DNA from: Stenotrophomonas lactitubi
Lineage (GTDB): Bacteria; Pseudomonadota; Gammaproteobacteria; Xanthomonadales; Xanthomonadaceae
Direction of reading: 5' to 3'
DNA: 64,000 nt
Assembly: GCF_002803515.1 (NCBI RefSeq)
Contig: NZ_PHQX01000001.1
Location: forward strand, 1,426,001 to 1,490,000
In this document: one piece after another, positions 7,914-17,263 of the stretch
Layout: the number at the start of each line of letters is the position of its first letter
Position numbering within the stretch: position 1 is the first letter of the stretch
Made by a program: the position numbers and the translations under genes
Notes under the pieces: model-generated
Database searches by the model: none
What the model was told of the DNA's origin: nothing
What the model saw: the letters and a program-made list of their open reading frames with translations, nothing else

Positions 7914-10900
7914 CCGCGCCCGGCCACGACCACGGTGCCTCGCCAGGGAGCGACGGCGCCGCCGCAGGCATGCGTGGCGGCCTGGTGGAGTTCGCCACCC
8001 GCCGTCGCGTCACCATCGCCATGTGCACGGTCACCCTGCTGCTGTTCGGCCTGATTGCGCTGGGCAACCTCAAGGTCAACCTGCTGCCGGACCTGAGCTA
8101 TCCGACGCTGACCGTGCGCACCGAGTACACCGGTGCGGCGCCGACTGAAATGGAAACCCTGATCACTCAGCCGGTCGAAGAGGCCGTGGGCGTGGTCAAG
8201 AACCTGCGCAAGCTGAAGTCGGTGTCGCGCACCGGCCAGAGTGATGTGGTGCTCGAGTTCGCCTGGGGCACCAACATGGACCAGGCCAGTCTGGAAGTAC
8301 GCGACAAGATGGAAGCGCTGAACCTGCCACTGGAAGCCAAGGCTCCGGTGCTGCTGCGCTTCAATCCCTCCACCGAGCCGATCATGCGCCTGGTGCTGTC
8401 GACCAAGGCCGCGCCTGCGACCGACGAAGAAGCGATCCGTGAACTGACCGGTCTGCGTCGCTATGCCGATGAAGACCTGAAAAAAAAGCTGGAGCCGGTC
8501 ACCGGCGTGGCGGCGGTCAAGGTCGGCGGTGGCCTGGAAGACGAGATCCAGGTCGACATCGACCAGCAGAAACTGGCCCAGCTCAACCTGCCGATCGACA
8601 CCGTCATCAAGCGGTTGAAGGAAGAGAACATCAATATTTCCGGCGGCCGTCTGGAGGAGGGCTCGCAGCGCTTCCTGGTGCGTACCGTCAACCAGTTCGC
8701 CGACCTGGAAGAGATCCGCAACCTGCTGGTCACCACCCAGGCATCCAATGGCAGCGCGGCCGACTCGGCGCTGCAGCAGATGTTCAACATCGCGGCCTCG
8801 ACCGGCTCGGCTGCGGCGGTTGCTGCTGCGTCGGCTGCGCAGAGCGCTTCGTCCGGCGGCGCCTCCAGCGTGGTCGCCAACGGTGTGCCGGTGCGCCTGA
8901 AGGACGTGGCCACCGTGCGCCAGGGCTACAAGGAACGCGAAGCGGTCATCCGCCTCGGCGGCAAGGAATCGGTCGAACTGGCGATCTACAAGGAAGGCGA
9001 CGCCAATACCGTTGCCACTGCCGAGGCGCTGCGCAAGCGCCTTGAGCAGATCAAGGCAACGTTCCCGGCCGATGCCGAACTGACCACCATCGAAGACCAG
9101 TCGCGCTTCATCGAGCACGCCATCGCCGACGTCAAGAAGGACGCGGTGATCGGTGGCCTGCTGGCGATCCTGATCATCTTCCTGTTCCTGCGAGATGGCT
9201 GGAGCACGTTCGTGATCAGCCTGTCGTTGCCGGTCTCGATCATCGCCACGTTCTTCTTCATGGGCCAGCTCGGCCTGAGCTTGAACGTGATGTCGCTGGG
9301 CGGTCTGGCACTGGCCACGGGCCTGGTGGTGGATGACTCGATCGTGGTGCTGGAGAGCATCGCCAAGGCGCGCGAACGCGGCCTGGGCATCCTGCAGGCG
9401 GCGATCGCTGGCACCCGCGAAGTAAGCATGGCGGTGGTTGCTTCCACCCTGACCACCATCGCGGTGTTCCTGCCGCTGGTGTTCGTCGACGGCATCGCCG
9501 GCCAGCTGTTCCGCGACCAGGCGCTGACCGTGGCGATCGCCATCGCGATCTCGCTGCTGGTGTCGATGACCCTGATTCCGATGCTGAGCTCGCTGAAGGG
9601 CCGGCCGCCGCTGGCATTCCCGGAAGAAGCCGCGGCTGAGCCGTGGCAGCCGCAGAGCCGCTGGCAGAAGCCGGTCGCGCTCGGCCGTCGTGGTGTGATG
9701 GCAACGATGCGCTGGAGTTTCTATGCGCTGGCATGGTTGGTGGTGCGCCTCTGCCGCGGCGTGGCTGCAGTGGTCGGCCCGGTGATGCGCAAGGCCAGCG
9801 ACATCGCCATGAAGCCGTACGCCGGTGCTGAGCGTGGCTACCTGCGGCTGCTGCCAGGTGCGTTGGCCCACCCCGGCAAGGTGCTGGGCCTGGCTGCACT
9901 GGCGTTCGTCGGCACGATGGCATTGGTGCCGATGCTCGGTGCCGACCTGATCCCGCAGTTGGCGCAGGACCGTTTCGAAATGACGGTCAAGCTGCCGGCC
10001 GGCACGCCGCTGAAGCAGACCGATGCGCTGGTGCGTGAACTGCAGTTGGCACACGGCAAGGGTGAAGGCGTGGCATCGCTGTATGGCGTCAGCGGCAGCG
10101 GTACCCGCCTGGATGCCAGCCCGACCGAGAGCGGCGAGAACATCGGCAAGCTGACCATCGTGATGGAAGGCGGCGGCAACCCGCAGACCGAAGCGGAGAT
10201 CACCGAGCGCCTGCGCGACACCATGGGCCAACACCCGGGTGCGCAGGTGGACTTCGCGCGGCCGGCATTGTTCAGCTTCTCCACGCCGCTGGAGATCGAA
10301 CTGCGCGGACAGGACATGGCCACACTGGAAGTGGCGGGCCAGCGCCTGGCGGCGCTGCTGCGTGGCAACGCGCACTACGCCGACGTCAAGTCGACCGTGG
10401 AAGAGGGTTTCCCGGAAATCCAGATCCGCTTCGACCAGGAGCGTGCCGGTGCACTGGGCCTGACCACGCGGCAGATCGCCGACGTGGTGGTGAAGAAGGT
10501 GCGCGGCGATGTGGCCACCCGCTACAGCTTCCGTGACCGCAAGATCGACGTGCTGGTGCGCGCACAGGAAACCGACCGTGCCAGCGTGGAGAGCATCCGC
10601 CGCTTGATCGTCAATCCGGGCAGCACCCGTCCGGTCACCCTGGACGCAGTGGCTGATGTGGTCGCCACCACCGGCCCGAGCGAGATCCATCGCGCCGACC
10701 AGACCCGGGTTGCCGTGGTCTCGGCCAACCTGCGCGACATCGACCTTGGCGCGGCCATGCGCGAAGTGCAGCAGATGGTGTCCGAACAGCCGCTGGGCGC
10801 CGGCGTGGGCCTGCACATCGGTGGCCAGGGTGAGGAACTGGCACAGGCCGCGAAGTCGCTGATCTTCGCCTTTGGCCTGGCGATCTTCCTGGTCTACCTG

Positions 10901-11431
10901 GTGATGGCCTCGCAGTTCGAGTCGCTGCTGCACCCGTTCGTGATCCTGTTCACCATCCCGCTGGCGCTGGTGGGCGCGATCCTGGCGCTCATGCTGACCG
11001 GCAAGCCGATCTCGGTGGTGGTGTTCATCGGCCTGATCCTGCTGGTCGGTCTGGTCACCAAGAACGCGATCATCCTGATCGACAAGGTCAACCAGCTGCG
11101 CGAGGCCGGCGTGGCCAAGCACGAGGCGCTGGTGGAAGGCGCGCGCTCGCGCCTGCGGCCGATCATCATGACCACCCTGTGCACGCTGTTCGGCTTCCTG
11201 CCGCTGGCGGTGGCGATGGGCGAGGGCGCCGAGGTGCGCGCACCGATGGCGATCACCGTGATCGGTGGCCTGCTGGTGTCGACGCTGTTGACCCTGCTGG
11301 TGATCCCGGTGGTGTACGACCTGATGGATCGCCGCGGTGATGCCTACTACCGCGAACGTGGCCGCAAGCATGCCGGTGAGGGTCTGCATGCCGCGCAGGG
11401 CAGCAGCGCGGGTGGGGAGGAACCGGCATGA
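7910..11431 (+). CDS. RND efflux permease 1 (AcrB/MdtB-like superfamily)
   Basis: A 1173-residue inner-membrane pump, longer than the usual ~1030-1050. Twelve membrane segments and two large periplasmic loops follow the RND plan. The proton-relay residues are intact: Asp475-Asp476 in TM4 (VDDSIVV) and Lys1051 in TM10 (TKNAIIL). Two expansions explain the length: an Ala/Ser/Gly-rich insert at about residues 274-322 in the first periplasmic region, and about 60 extra residues near 565-625 before the second half (LALAWLVVRLCRG-like hydrophobic stretch). It overlaps the adaptor and the second permease by 4 bases each. An A8 run (8480-8487) encodes two lysines. The family is certain; the substrate is not. 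Confidence 0.87.
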   Translation: MTAPGHDHGASPGSDGAAAGMRGGLVEFATRRRVTIAMCTVTLLLFGLIALGNLKVNLLPDLSYPTLTVRTEYTGAAPTEMETLITQPVEEAVGVVKNLRKLKSVSRTGQSDVVLEFAWGTNMDQASLEVRDKMEALNLPLEAKAPVLLRFNPSTEPIMRLVLSTKAAPATDEEAIRELTGLRRYADEDLKKKLEPVTGVAAVKVGGGLEDEIQVDIDQQKLAQLNLPIDTVIKRLKEENINISGGRLEEGSQRFLVRTVNQFADLEEIRNLLVTTQASNGSAADSALQQMFNIAASTGSAAAVAAASAAQSASSGGASSVVANGVPVRLKDVATVRQGYKEREAVIRLGGKESVELAIYKEGDANTVATAEALRKRLEQIKATFPADAELTTIEDQSRFIEHAIADVKKDAVIGGLLAILIIFLFLRDGWSTFVISLSLPVSIIATFFFMGQLGLSLNVMSLGGLALATGLVVDDSIVVLESIAKARERGLGILQAAIAGTREVSMAVVASTLTTIAVFLPLVFVDGIAGQLFRDQALTVAIAIAISLLVSMTLIPMLSSLKGRPPLAFPEEAAAEPWQPQSRWQKPVALGRRGVMATMRWSFYALAWLVVRLCRGVAAVVGPVMRKASDIAMKPYAGAERGYLRLLPGALAHPGKVLGLAALAFVGTMALVPMLGADLIPQLAQDRFEMTVKLPAGTPLKQTDALVRELQLAHGKGEGVASLYGVSGSGTRLDASPTESGENIGKLTIVMEGGGNPQTEAEITERLRDTMGQHPGAQVDFARPALFSFSTPLEIELRGQDMATLEVAGQRLAALLRGNAHYADVKSTVEEGFPEIQIRFDQERAGALGLTTRQIADVVVKKVRGDVATRYSFRDRKIDVLVRAQETDRASVESIRRLIVNPGSTRPVTLDAVADVVATTGPSEIHRADQTRVAVVSANLRDIDLGAAMREVQQMVSEQPLGAGVGLHIGGQGEELAQAAKSLIFAFGLAIFLVYLVMASQFESLLHPFVILFTIPLALVGAILALMLTGKPISVVVFIGLILLVGLVTKNAIILIDKVNQLREAGVAKHEALVEGARSRLRPIIMTTLCTLFGFLPLAVAMGEGAEVRAPMAITVIGGLLVSTLLTLLVIPVVYDLMDRRGDAYYRERGRKHAGEGLHAAQGSSAGGEEPA

Positions 11432-14400
11432 GCATTGCCGAGTTCTCCATCCGTCGGCCGGTCACCACCATCATGTGTTTCGTGTCGCTGGTGGTGGTCG
11501 GACTGATTGCCTCGTTCCGGCTGCCACTGGAAGCGCTGCCGGACATCTCCGCACCGTTCCTGTTCGTGCAGATTCCGTATACCGGCTCCACCCCGGAAGA
11601 AGTCGAGCGGACCATCATCCGCCCGGTGGAGGAGTCGCTGGCGACGATGACCGGGATCAAGCGCATGCGTTCATCGGCAACTTCAGAAGCGGCGTCGATC
11701 TTCATCGAGTTCAGCGACTGGGACCGTGACATCGCCATCGCCGCATCCGACGCGCGTGAGCGCATCGATGCAATCCGCAGCGATCTTCCCGACGACGTGC
11801 AGCGCTACAACGTGTTCAAGTGGTCCAGCAGCGACCAACCGGTGCTGAAGGTGCGCCTGGCCAGTACCACCGACCTGACCACCGCCTACGACATGCTCGA
11901 CCGCGAGTTCAAACGGCGTATCGAACGGATTCCGGGCGTGGCCCGGGTCGAGATCACCGGTGCGCCGCCGAACGAGGTGGAGATCGCGATTGATCCGAAC
12001 CGCCTGAACGCCCACGGCCTGAGCATCAACGAGCTGAGTGATCGCCTGCGCACGCTGAATTTCTCGATCTCGGCCGGGCAGATCGATGACAACGGCCAGC
12101 GCGTGCGCGTGCAGCCGGTGGGTGAGATCACCGACCTGCAGGAAATGCGTGATCTGGTCATCAATGCCAAGGGGTTGCGCCTGGGCGACATTGCCGATGT
12201 GCGGCTGAAGCCGGCACGGATGAGCTACGGCCGCCGCCTCGATGGCAATCCTGCCGTCGGCCTGGACATCTACAAGGAGCGCAGCGCCAACCTGGTGGAC
12301 GTCTCACGCGGCGCGCTTGCCGAGGTTGAAGCGATCCGCGCGCAGGACTCGATGCGCGATGTGCAGATCAAGGTGATCGACAACCAGGGCAAGGCGGTGA
12401 CGTCGTCCCTGCTGGAGCTGGCCGAGGCCGGCGGCGTCGGCCTGATCCTGTCGGTGACGGTGCTGTTCTTCTTCCTGCGCCACTGGCCGTCCACGCTGAT
12501 GGTGACCCTGGCCATTCCGATCTGTTTCACCATCACCCTCGGCTTCATGTACTTCGCCGGCGTCACGCTCAACATCCTGACCATGATGGGCCTGCTGCTG
12601 GCCGTGGGCATGCTGGTCGACAACGCCGTGGTGGTGGTCGAGAGCATCTACCAGGAACGTGAGCGGCTGCCGGACCAGCCACGCCTGGCCTCGATCATCG
12701 GCACCCGCAACGTTGCCATCGCGCTCAGCGCCGGCACCTTGTGCCACTGCATCGTGTTCGTGCCCAACCTGTTCGGCGAAACCAACAACATCAGCATCTT
12801 CATGGCGCAGATCGCGATCACCATCTCGGTCTCGCTGCTGGCCTCGTGGCTGGTGGCGGTCAGCCTGATCCCGATGCTGTCCGCACGCATGGCCACACCG
12901 AAGCTGGTGCATTCGCAGACCGGCGTGATCGCGCGCCTGCAGCGTCGATACGCGCAGCTGCTGGACTGGTCACTGCACCATCGTGGCTGGAGCCTGCTGG
13001 GCATCCTGCTGGTGGTGCTGGTCAGCCTGGTACCGATGAAGCTGACCAAGATCGACATGTTCGGTGGTGATGGTGGCAAGGACATCTTCATCGGCTACAT
13101 GTGGAAGGGCGCCTACACCTACCGGCAGATGTCCGAGGAAGTGGCCCGCGTCGAAGCCTGGGTCGAGGAGAACCGCGAGCGCCTGCACGTGCAGCAGGTC
13201 TATTCCTGGTACAGCGAACAGGAAGGCAGTTCGACCGTGGTAACCCTGGACGAGAAGTACGCCAAGGACATCAAGGCGCTGCAGGAGGAGCTGCGCAAGG
13301 GCCTGCCGAAGTCCGCGCGCACCGACTACTTCGTTGGCAACCAGGGCGGTGATGGCGGCGGCGGTGGCGGCAACCAGGGCGTGCAGGTACAGCTGGTCGG
13401 CGACTCCAGCGCGATGCTGCAGGAGATCGGCCAGGAAGTGCTGCCGCTGCTGGCACAGCGCACCGAGCTGCGCGATGTGCGTATCGACAATGGCGAGAAG
13501 GGCGGCGAGCTGAAAGTGCACGTCGACCGCGAGCGCGCGGCGGCGTTCGGCTTCAATGCCGAGCAGGTGGCCAGCTTCGTCGGCCTGGCGCTGCGCGGTG
13601 CGCCGATGCGCGAGTTCCGTCGTGGCGACAACGAAGTGCCGGTGTGGGTGCGCTTTGCCGGTGCCGAACAGAGCAGCCCCGAAGACCTGGCGGGCTTCAG
13701 CGTACGCACCGGCGATGGCCGCAGCGTGCCGCTGTTGAGCCTGGTCAGTGTCGACGTGGGTTCATCGGCGACCCAGATTGGCCGCACCAACCGCCAGACC
13801 ACGCTGACCATCAAGGCCAACCTGGCCGAGAAGATCACCGCGCCGGACGGCCGCAAGGCCATGGAAGCAGTGCTCAAGCCGATGAACTTCCCGGCCGGCT
13901 ACGGCTTCACCTTCGACGGTGGCGACTACGGCGATGACAACGAGGCGATGCAGCAGATGGTGTTCAACCTGCTGATCGCGCTGGTGATGATCTACGTGGT
14001 GATGGCCGCGGTGTTCGAATCGCTGCTGTTCCCGGCGGCGATCATGAGCGGCGTGCTGTTCTCGATCTTCGGCGTGTTCTGGCTGTTCTGGATCACCGGT
14101 ACCTCGTTCGGGATCATGTCCTTCATCGGCATCCTGGTGCTGATGGGCGTGGTGGTGAACAACGGCATCGTGATGATCGAGCACATCAACAATCTGCGCC
14201 GGGGCGGGATGGGGCGTACCGAGGCGCTGGTCGAAGGCTCGCGCGAGCGTCTGCGCCCGATCATGATGACCATGGGCACAGCGATCCTGGCGATGGTGCC
14301 GATCTCGCTGACCGATACGCAGATGTTCGGCAACGGGCCGGAGTACTCGCCGATGGCGCGTGCGATTGCCGGTGGCCTGGCGTTCTCGACCGTGGTCAGC

Positions 14401-14517
14401 CTGCTGTTCCTGCCGACCATCTACGCGGTGCTGGATGACCTGCGCAATGCGGTGGTGCGCCTGATCCAGCGCGCCCGTGGGCTGGAGAGGGTAGAGCCGG
14501 GCGCTGCCCGGCTGTAA
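11428..14517 (+). CDS. RND efflux permease 2
   Basis: A 1029-residue RND permease of normal length. The TM4 pair reads Asp398-Asn399 (VDNAVVV) and the TM10 position that is Lys in AcrB is Asn911 (VVNNGIV), so two of the three classical proton-relay side chains are absent; D-N/N variants are known in other RND subgroups. A glycine-rich loop (DGGGGGGNQG) lies in the second periplasmic region near residue 645. The gene overlaps permease 1 by 4 bases. One adaptor with two unlike permeases resembles MdtABC, where the two permeases form mixed trimers, so heteromer formation is a reasonable inference. A strong terminator follows 25 bp downstream. Confidence 0.87.
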   Translation: MSIAEFSIRRPVTTIMCFVSLVVVGLIASFRLPLEALPDISAPFLFVQIPYTGSTPEEVERTIIRPVEESLATMTGIKRMRSSATSEAASIFIEFSDWDRDIAIAASDARERIDAIRSDLPDDVQRYNVFKWSSSDQPVLKVRLASTTDLTTAYDMLDREFKRRIERIPGVARVEITGAPPNEVEIAIDPNRLNAHGLSINELSDRLRTLNFSISAGQIDDNGQRVRVQPVGEITDLQEMRDLVINAKGLRLGDIADVRLKPARMSYGRRLDGNPAVGLDIYKERSANLVDVSRGALAEVEAIRAQDSMRDVQIKVIDNQGKAVTSSLLELAEAGGVGLILSVTVLFFFLRHWPSTLMVTLAIPICFTITLGFMYFAGVTLNILTMMGLLLAVGMLVDNAVVVVESIYQERERLPDQPRLASIIGTRNVAIALSAGTLCHCIVFVPNLFGETNNISIFMAQIAITISVSLLASWLVAVSLIPMLSARMATPKLVHSQTGVIARLQRRYAQLLDWSLHHRGWSLLGILLVVLVSLVPMKLTKIDMFGGDGGKDIFIGYMWKGAYTYRQMSEEVARVEAWVEENRERLHVQQVYSWYSEQEGSSTVVTLDEKYAKDIKALQEELRKGLPKSARTDYFVGNQGGDGGGGGGNQGVQVQLVGDSSAMLQEIGQEVLPLLAQRTELRDVRIDNGEKGGELKVHVDRERAAAFGFNAEQVASFVGLALRGAPMREFRRGDNEVPVWVRFAGAEQSSPEDLAGFSVRTGDGRSVPLLSLVSVDVGSSATQIGRTNRQTTLTIKANLAEKITAPDGRKAMEAVLKPMNFPAGYGFTFDGGDYGDDNEAMQQMVFNLLIALVMIYVVMAAVFESLLFPAAIMSGVLFSIFGVFWLFWITGTSFGIMSFIGILVLMGVVVNNGIVMIEHINNLRRGGMGRTEALVEGSRERLRPIMMTMGTAILAMVPISLTDTQMFGNGPEYSPMARAIAGGLAFSTVVSLLFLPTIYAVLDDLRNAVVRLIQRARGLERVEPGAARL

Positions 14518-14542
14518 TGCACAACACAACGTGTTTGTGGTG

Positions 14543-14584
14543 GGGGGAGACCGGTCGTAGTGGGGCGGTCTCCCCCGTTTTTTT
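14543..14584 (+). terminator. Rho-independent terminator of the RND operon
   Basis: A perfect 11-bp stem (GGGGGAGACCG / CGGTCTCCCCC) with a 12-base loop is followed by seven T residues. It lies just after the permease stop and ends the three-gene transcript before the convergent PhyH gene. Confidence 0.9.
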
Positions 14585-14598
14585 GTTCGCGGGCCGGG

Positions 14599-15444
14599 TC
14601 AGGCCTTGCGCAGGAACCAGGTGCGACGCGTGTATTCGTGGCCGAAGTCGACATGCCTGAACCGCGCGATCTCACGTGGACCACGCCGGTAGTAGCGCCA
14701 GGGCGCCTTCTCTGCCGGAGGGGTCTGGCCATAGAAGACATCCATGTGGCCCACGGGCATCGACTTCGGTGTCACGTGCATGACCACGCTGCGACGCGTG
14801 CCGGCCGATGGGTGCGGGGCGCCGCCATGGAACAGCTGCGGGTGCCAGACGATCACGTCACCCGGCTGCACGTGCACTGCCTCCGGTTGCAGGCCAGCAT
14901 CTTCGCACTGGCGTGCTACCGCGTCCTGATACGCCGTCCAGCCTTCCGGAGACATCGCGCTGACCGGCCCGTCGCCGAGGACTTTGCGGCGCAGTGCCTG
15001 CACGTCGATGGGCGGTAGCAGGTGGCTGCGCGGAACCACGCGCAGTGGGCCATTGCTGTCATCAACCGCGTCCAGTGCCGTCCACACGCCCATGTAGCGT
15101 TCACCCGGGGAAGTGCAGAACACCGGCGTATCGCGGTGCAACGACTGTTCCGATCCGCGCTCGTAGTAGAGGCTGGTGTAGAGCGTGGTGGGCTCGCCGA
15201 AGAAGCGGTCACAGACATCGATGGCCGGGTTGTCGGTAAGCAGGCGCGTCATCGCATCCACTACCAGGTGCAGATTGACAACCCGATACAAGCGCTTGTG
15301 ATCGTCAAGGTTGCGCGACACCGACTTGGGATTGCGCTGCTTGAAGCGCGCGATGCGCTCGTTGATGTCTTCCACCAGTGCGGGCGCGATGGCCTGGCGC
15401 ACCACCACGAAACCATCGCGCATCAGCGCATCGTATGCATCCAT
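14599..15444 (-). CDS. PhyH-family Fe(II)/2-oxoglutarate dioxygenase
   Basis: A 281-residue phytanoyl-CoA dioxygenase-like protein. The Fe(II)-binding facial triad is visible as HRD (LHRDTP, about residue 121) and a distal His (FHGGAPHPSAGTRRS), with the following Arg suited to 2-oxoglutarate binding. PhyH proteins hydroxylate lipids, amino acids or natural products, so the fold does not identify the substrate. It is cytoplasmic with no signal peptide. No biosynthetic cluster surrounds it: it faces the RND operon on one side and follows the TraB-family gene by about 50 bp on the other, so it is probably a single-gene unit. Confidence 0.82.
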   Translation of the reverse strand: MDAYDALMRDGFVVVRQAIAPALVEDINERIARFKQRNPKSVSRNLDDHKRLYRVVNLHLVVDAMTRLLTDNPAIDVCDRFFGEPTTLYTSLYYERGSEQSLHRDTPVFCTSPGERYMGVWTALDAVDDSNGPLRVVPRSHLLPPIDVQALRRKVLGDGPVSAMSPEGWTAYQDAVARQCEDAGLQPEAVHVQPGDVIVWHPQLFHGGAPHPSAGTRRSVVMHVTPKSMPVGHMDVFYGQTPPAEKAPWRYYRRGPREIARFRHVDFGHEYTRRTWFLRKA

Positions 15445-15493
15445 CGCTGTATTCCTTCCTTAAATGTCGACTATAGCCATGCGTGGCGAGACG

Positions 15494-16726
15494 TTACCCC
15501 GCCACCTTGCTCCACACCTTGCCTGCAGTCAGCCACAGGCCCAGCATGCTGCCCAGGTTGGTCAGCATGAAGGTCAGCACCACGCGGGTGACGCGGTTGC
15601 GGTACCAGCCCTTCAACGACTGCGCGTCATCACGCAGCTTGAGGAAATCCTCGTAGGTCGGCTTGCGCAGGCGCGCCTCCACCAGTGCCGAGAACGCACC
15701 GGTGGGGATGCTCAGGCGGAACGGCTTGAACGGCGCCACCACGATCGCGGTGAGGATGCTCAGCGGGTGGCTGCCGGCCACCAGACAGCCCAGGCCGGCC
15801 AGACCGCCGGTATACATCGCCCAGGTCGCCAGCAGTTCGGTGCCCACGCCCAATCCACCACGATAGAAGCCGACACCGATGCCGGTGGCCACGATGGCGA
15901 GGATCGCCAGGGTGAACCACGGGATGTTGCGCTTCTTCGGCACCGCTTCCAGCTGCTCGCGCAACGGCGCGGGCGCCTCGGTATCGGTTTCCAGGTAACG
16001 CGCCAGGCCGGCCAGGTGACCGGCACCGACCACCGCCAGCACTTCGCGCTGTTGCGGATCATGCGCTTCACGCAGACGTGTCGCCATGTAGCGGTCGCGC
16101 TCGCCGATGATCGTTTCGTACAGGGCCGGGCTCTCGCTGGCGAACTCGCCGAAGCTCGATTCCAGCATGTCACCCTGCTTCAGCTTCTCGATCTCGTCTT
16201 CGCCGACATCCTCGGACGAGAACAGGCCGGCGCCGAGCCCGGCCACCAGCTTCAGCTTGCCGAAGAAGCCCAGTCGCTGCGAAGCGCGGCGGAATGTCAG
16301 GCCGACTTCGCGGTCGATCAGGTGCACCGGCAGGTTGCGCTCGCGTGCCAGGTCCACTGCACGCTTCAGTTCGGCGCCCGGCTCGATGCCGAGCTGTTCG
16401 GCCAAGCGGCGCTGGTAGGCCGACAGCGCTAGGTTGGCGGCGAACAACGCGACGCGGCCCTTGCGGATCACTTCCACCAGGTCCAGTTTGGCCAGCGTGT
16501 CCGGGTCGCTCAGTGCCTGCAGGCGCTGCGGGTCCAGCTCGACGGCGACGGCATCGAAACGTCCGCTGTCGATGGCTTTTTCTACTGCCTCGACGCTGGC
16601 ATGGGAGACGTGGGCAGTGCCCAGCAGGGTGTAGCGCACGCCATCGCGTTCGACCACGCGCACGGGCTGGCCGGCAAACAGATCGTCGCCGGTTTCGGGA
16701 AGGGTTTCGGTCATGGAATCATTCAT
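15494..16726 (-). CDS. TraB/PrgY-family membrane protein
   Basis: A 410-residue protein of the TraB (PrgY/pheromone shutdown) family. The N-terminal soluble domain has the family motifs GTAHVSHAS (about residue 33) and VVGAGHLAGL, and the C-terminal third has three or four hydrophobic segments. The fold is related to GumN/TIKI-type putative metalloproteases, but bacterial function is undefined outside pheromone control in enterococci. The ATG at 16726 overlaps the stop of the upstream acetyltransferase gene in an ATGAATGA arrangement, which favours translational coupling; a second ATG at 16714 is a plausible alternative, since neither start has a clear Shine-Dalgarno site. Confidence 0.8.
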   Translation of the reverse strand: MNDSMTETLPETGDDLFAGQPVRVVERDGVRYTLLGTAHVSHASVEAVEKAIDSGRFDAVAVELDPQRLQALSDPDTLAKLDLVEVIRKGRVALFAANLALSAYQRRLAEQLGIEPGAELKRAVDLARERNLPVHLIDREVGLTFRRASQRLGFFGKLKLVAGLGAGLFSSEDVGEDEIEKLKQGDMLESSFGEFASESPALYETIIGERDRYMATRLREAHDPQQREVLAVVGAGHLAGLARYLETDTEAPAPLREQLEAVPKKRNIPWFTLAILAIVATGIGVGFYRGGLGVGTELLATWAMYTGGLAGLGCLVAGSHPLSILTAIVVAPFKPFRLSIPTGAFSALVEARLRKPTYEDFLKLRDDAQSLKGWYRNRVTRVVLTFMLTNLGSMLGLWLTAGKVWSKVAG

Positions 16727-17249
16727 TGGAAGGAGCGGAATCGGCGCCATCGCCGAGCGCGCGCTGCATCTGTACGGTGTCCAGCCAGCGGCCGTGCTTG
16801 CGGCCGAGGCCGCGGAACACGCCCACCAGCTGGAAACCGAAGCGTTCGTGCAGCTTGATGGAGGCAATGTTGGTCGGCTCGCCGATCACCGCCACCATCT
16901 GTCGATGGCCGCGCGCGGTGCAGGCATCGATCAGTGCCTGCAGCAGGCTGGTGCCGACGCCCCGGCCCTGGAAGCGTGCATCGACATAGACCGAGTTTTC
17001 AACGGTCCACTGGTAGGCGATGCGCGTGCGGTAGGTGTTGGCATACGCGTAGCCGGCAACCTGGCCGTCGACCTCGGCCACCAGGTAGGGGAAGCCGCGG
17101 TCGATGATGTCGCGCATGCGGCGCAGCATCTCGGCCTGGTCAGGAATCTCGTACTCGTAGGTGTTGACGAAGTCGGTCACTTCCACCGCGTAGATCGCGG
17201 TGATCGCAGCGATGTCGGCAGGGCCGGCATCACGGATGAGTACGGCCAT
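16719..17249 (-). CDS. GNAT acetyltransferase, phosphinothricin acetyltransferase (PAT) type
   Basis: A 176-residue GNAT enzyme. It follows the PAT/bar subgroup closely: AIYAVEVTDFVNTYEYEIP at the start, AGYAYANTYRTRIAYQWTVENSVYV in the middle, and the acetyl-CoA pyrophosphate loop as RFQGRGVGTSLLQAL (about residue 95). Members acetylate phosphinothricin, methionine sulfone or related amino acids, often as detoxification; the natural substrate here is unknown. It sits 14 bp after aguB and overlaps the TraB-family gene, so it is likely the middle of a short minus-strand operon. The Tyr usually acting as general acid in GNATs is not obvious in the C-terminal part. Confidence 0.83.
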   Translation of the reverse strand: MAVLIRDAGPADIAAITAIYAVEVTDFVNTYEYEIPDQAEMLRRMRDIIDRGFPYLVAEVDGQVAGYAYANTYRTRIAYQWTVENSVYVDARFQGRGVGTSLLQALIDACTARGHRQMVAVIGEPTNIASIKLHERFGFQLVGVFRGLGRKHGRWLDTVQMQRALGDGADSAPSNE

Positions 17250-17263
17250 GCGCGGGCTCCGGG

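Noticed and set aside
7730..11389. Very long minus-strand open frame opposite RND permease 1 (and similar ones opposite bamB/der, guaB, kefB and others)
   Set aside because: Its protein is rich in His, Gln, Arg and Asp and matches no family; it is the expected antisense shadow of a GC-rich gene with strong third-position bias. The plus-strand genes have full family motifs.
6762..14517. Naming the efflux operon SmeIJK
   Set aside because: One adaptor with two permeases fits SmeIJK, but I cannot compare sequences here, and the 1173-residue first permease with its inserts makes the identity uncertain.
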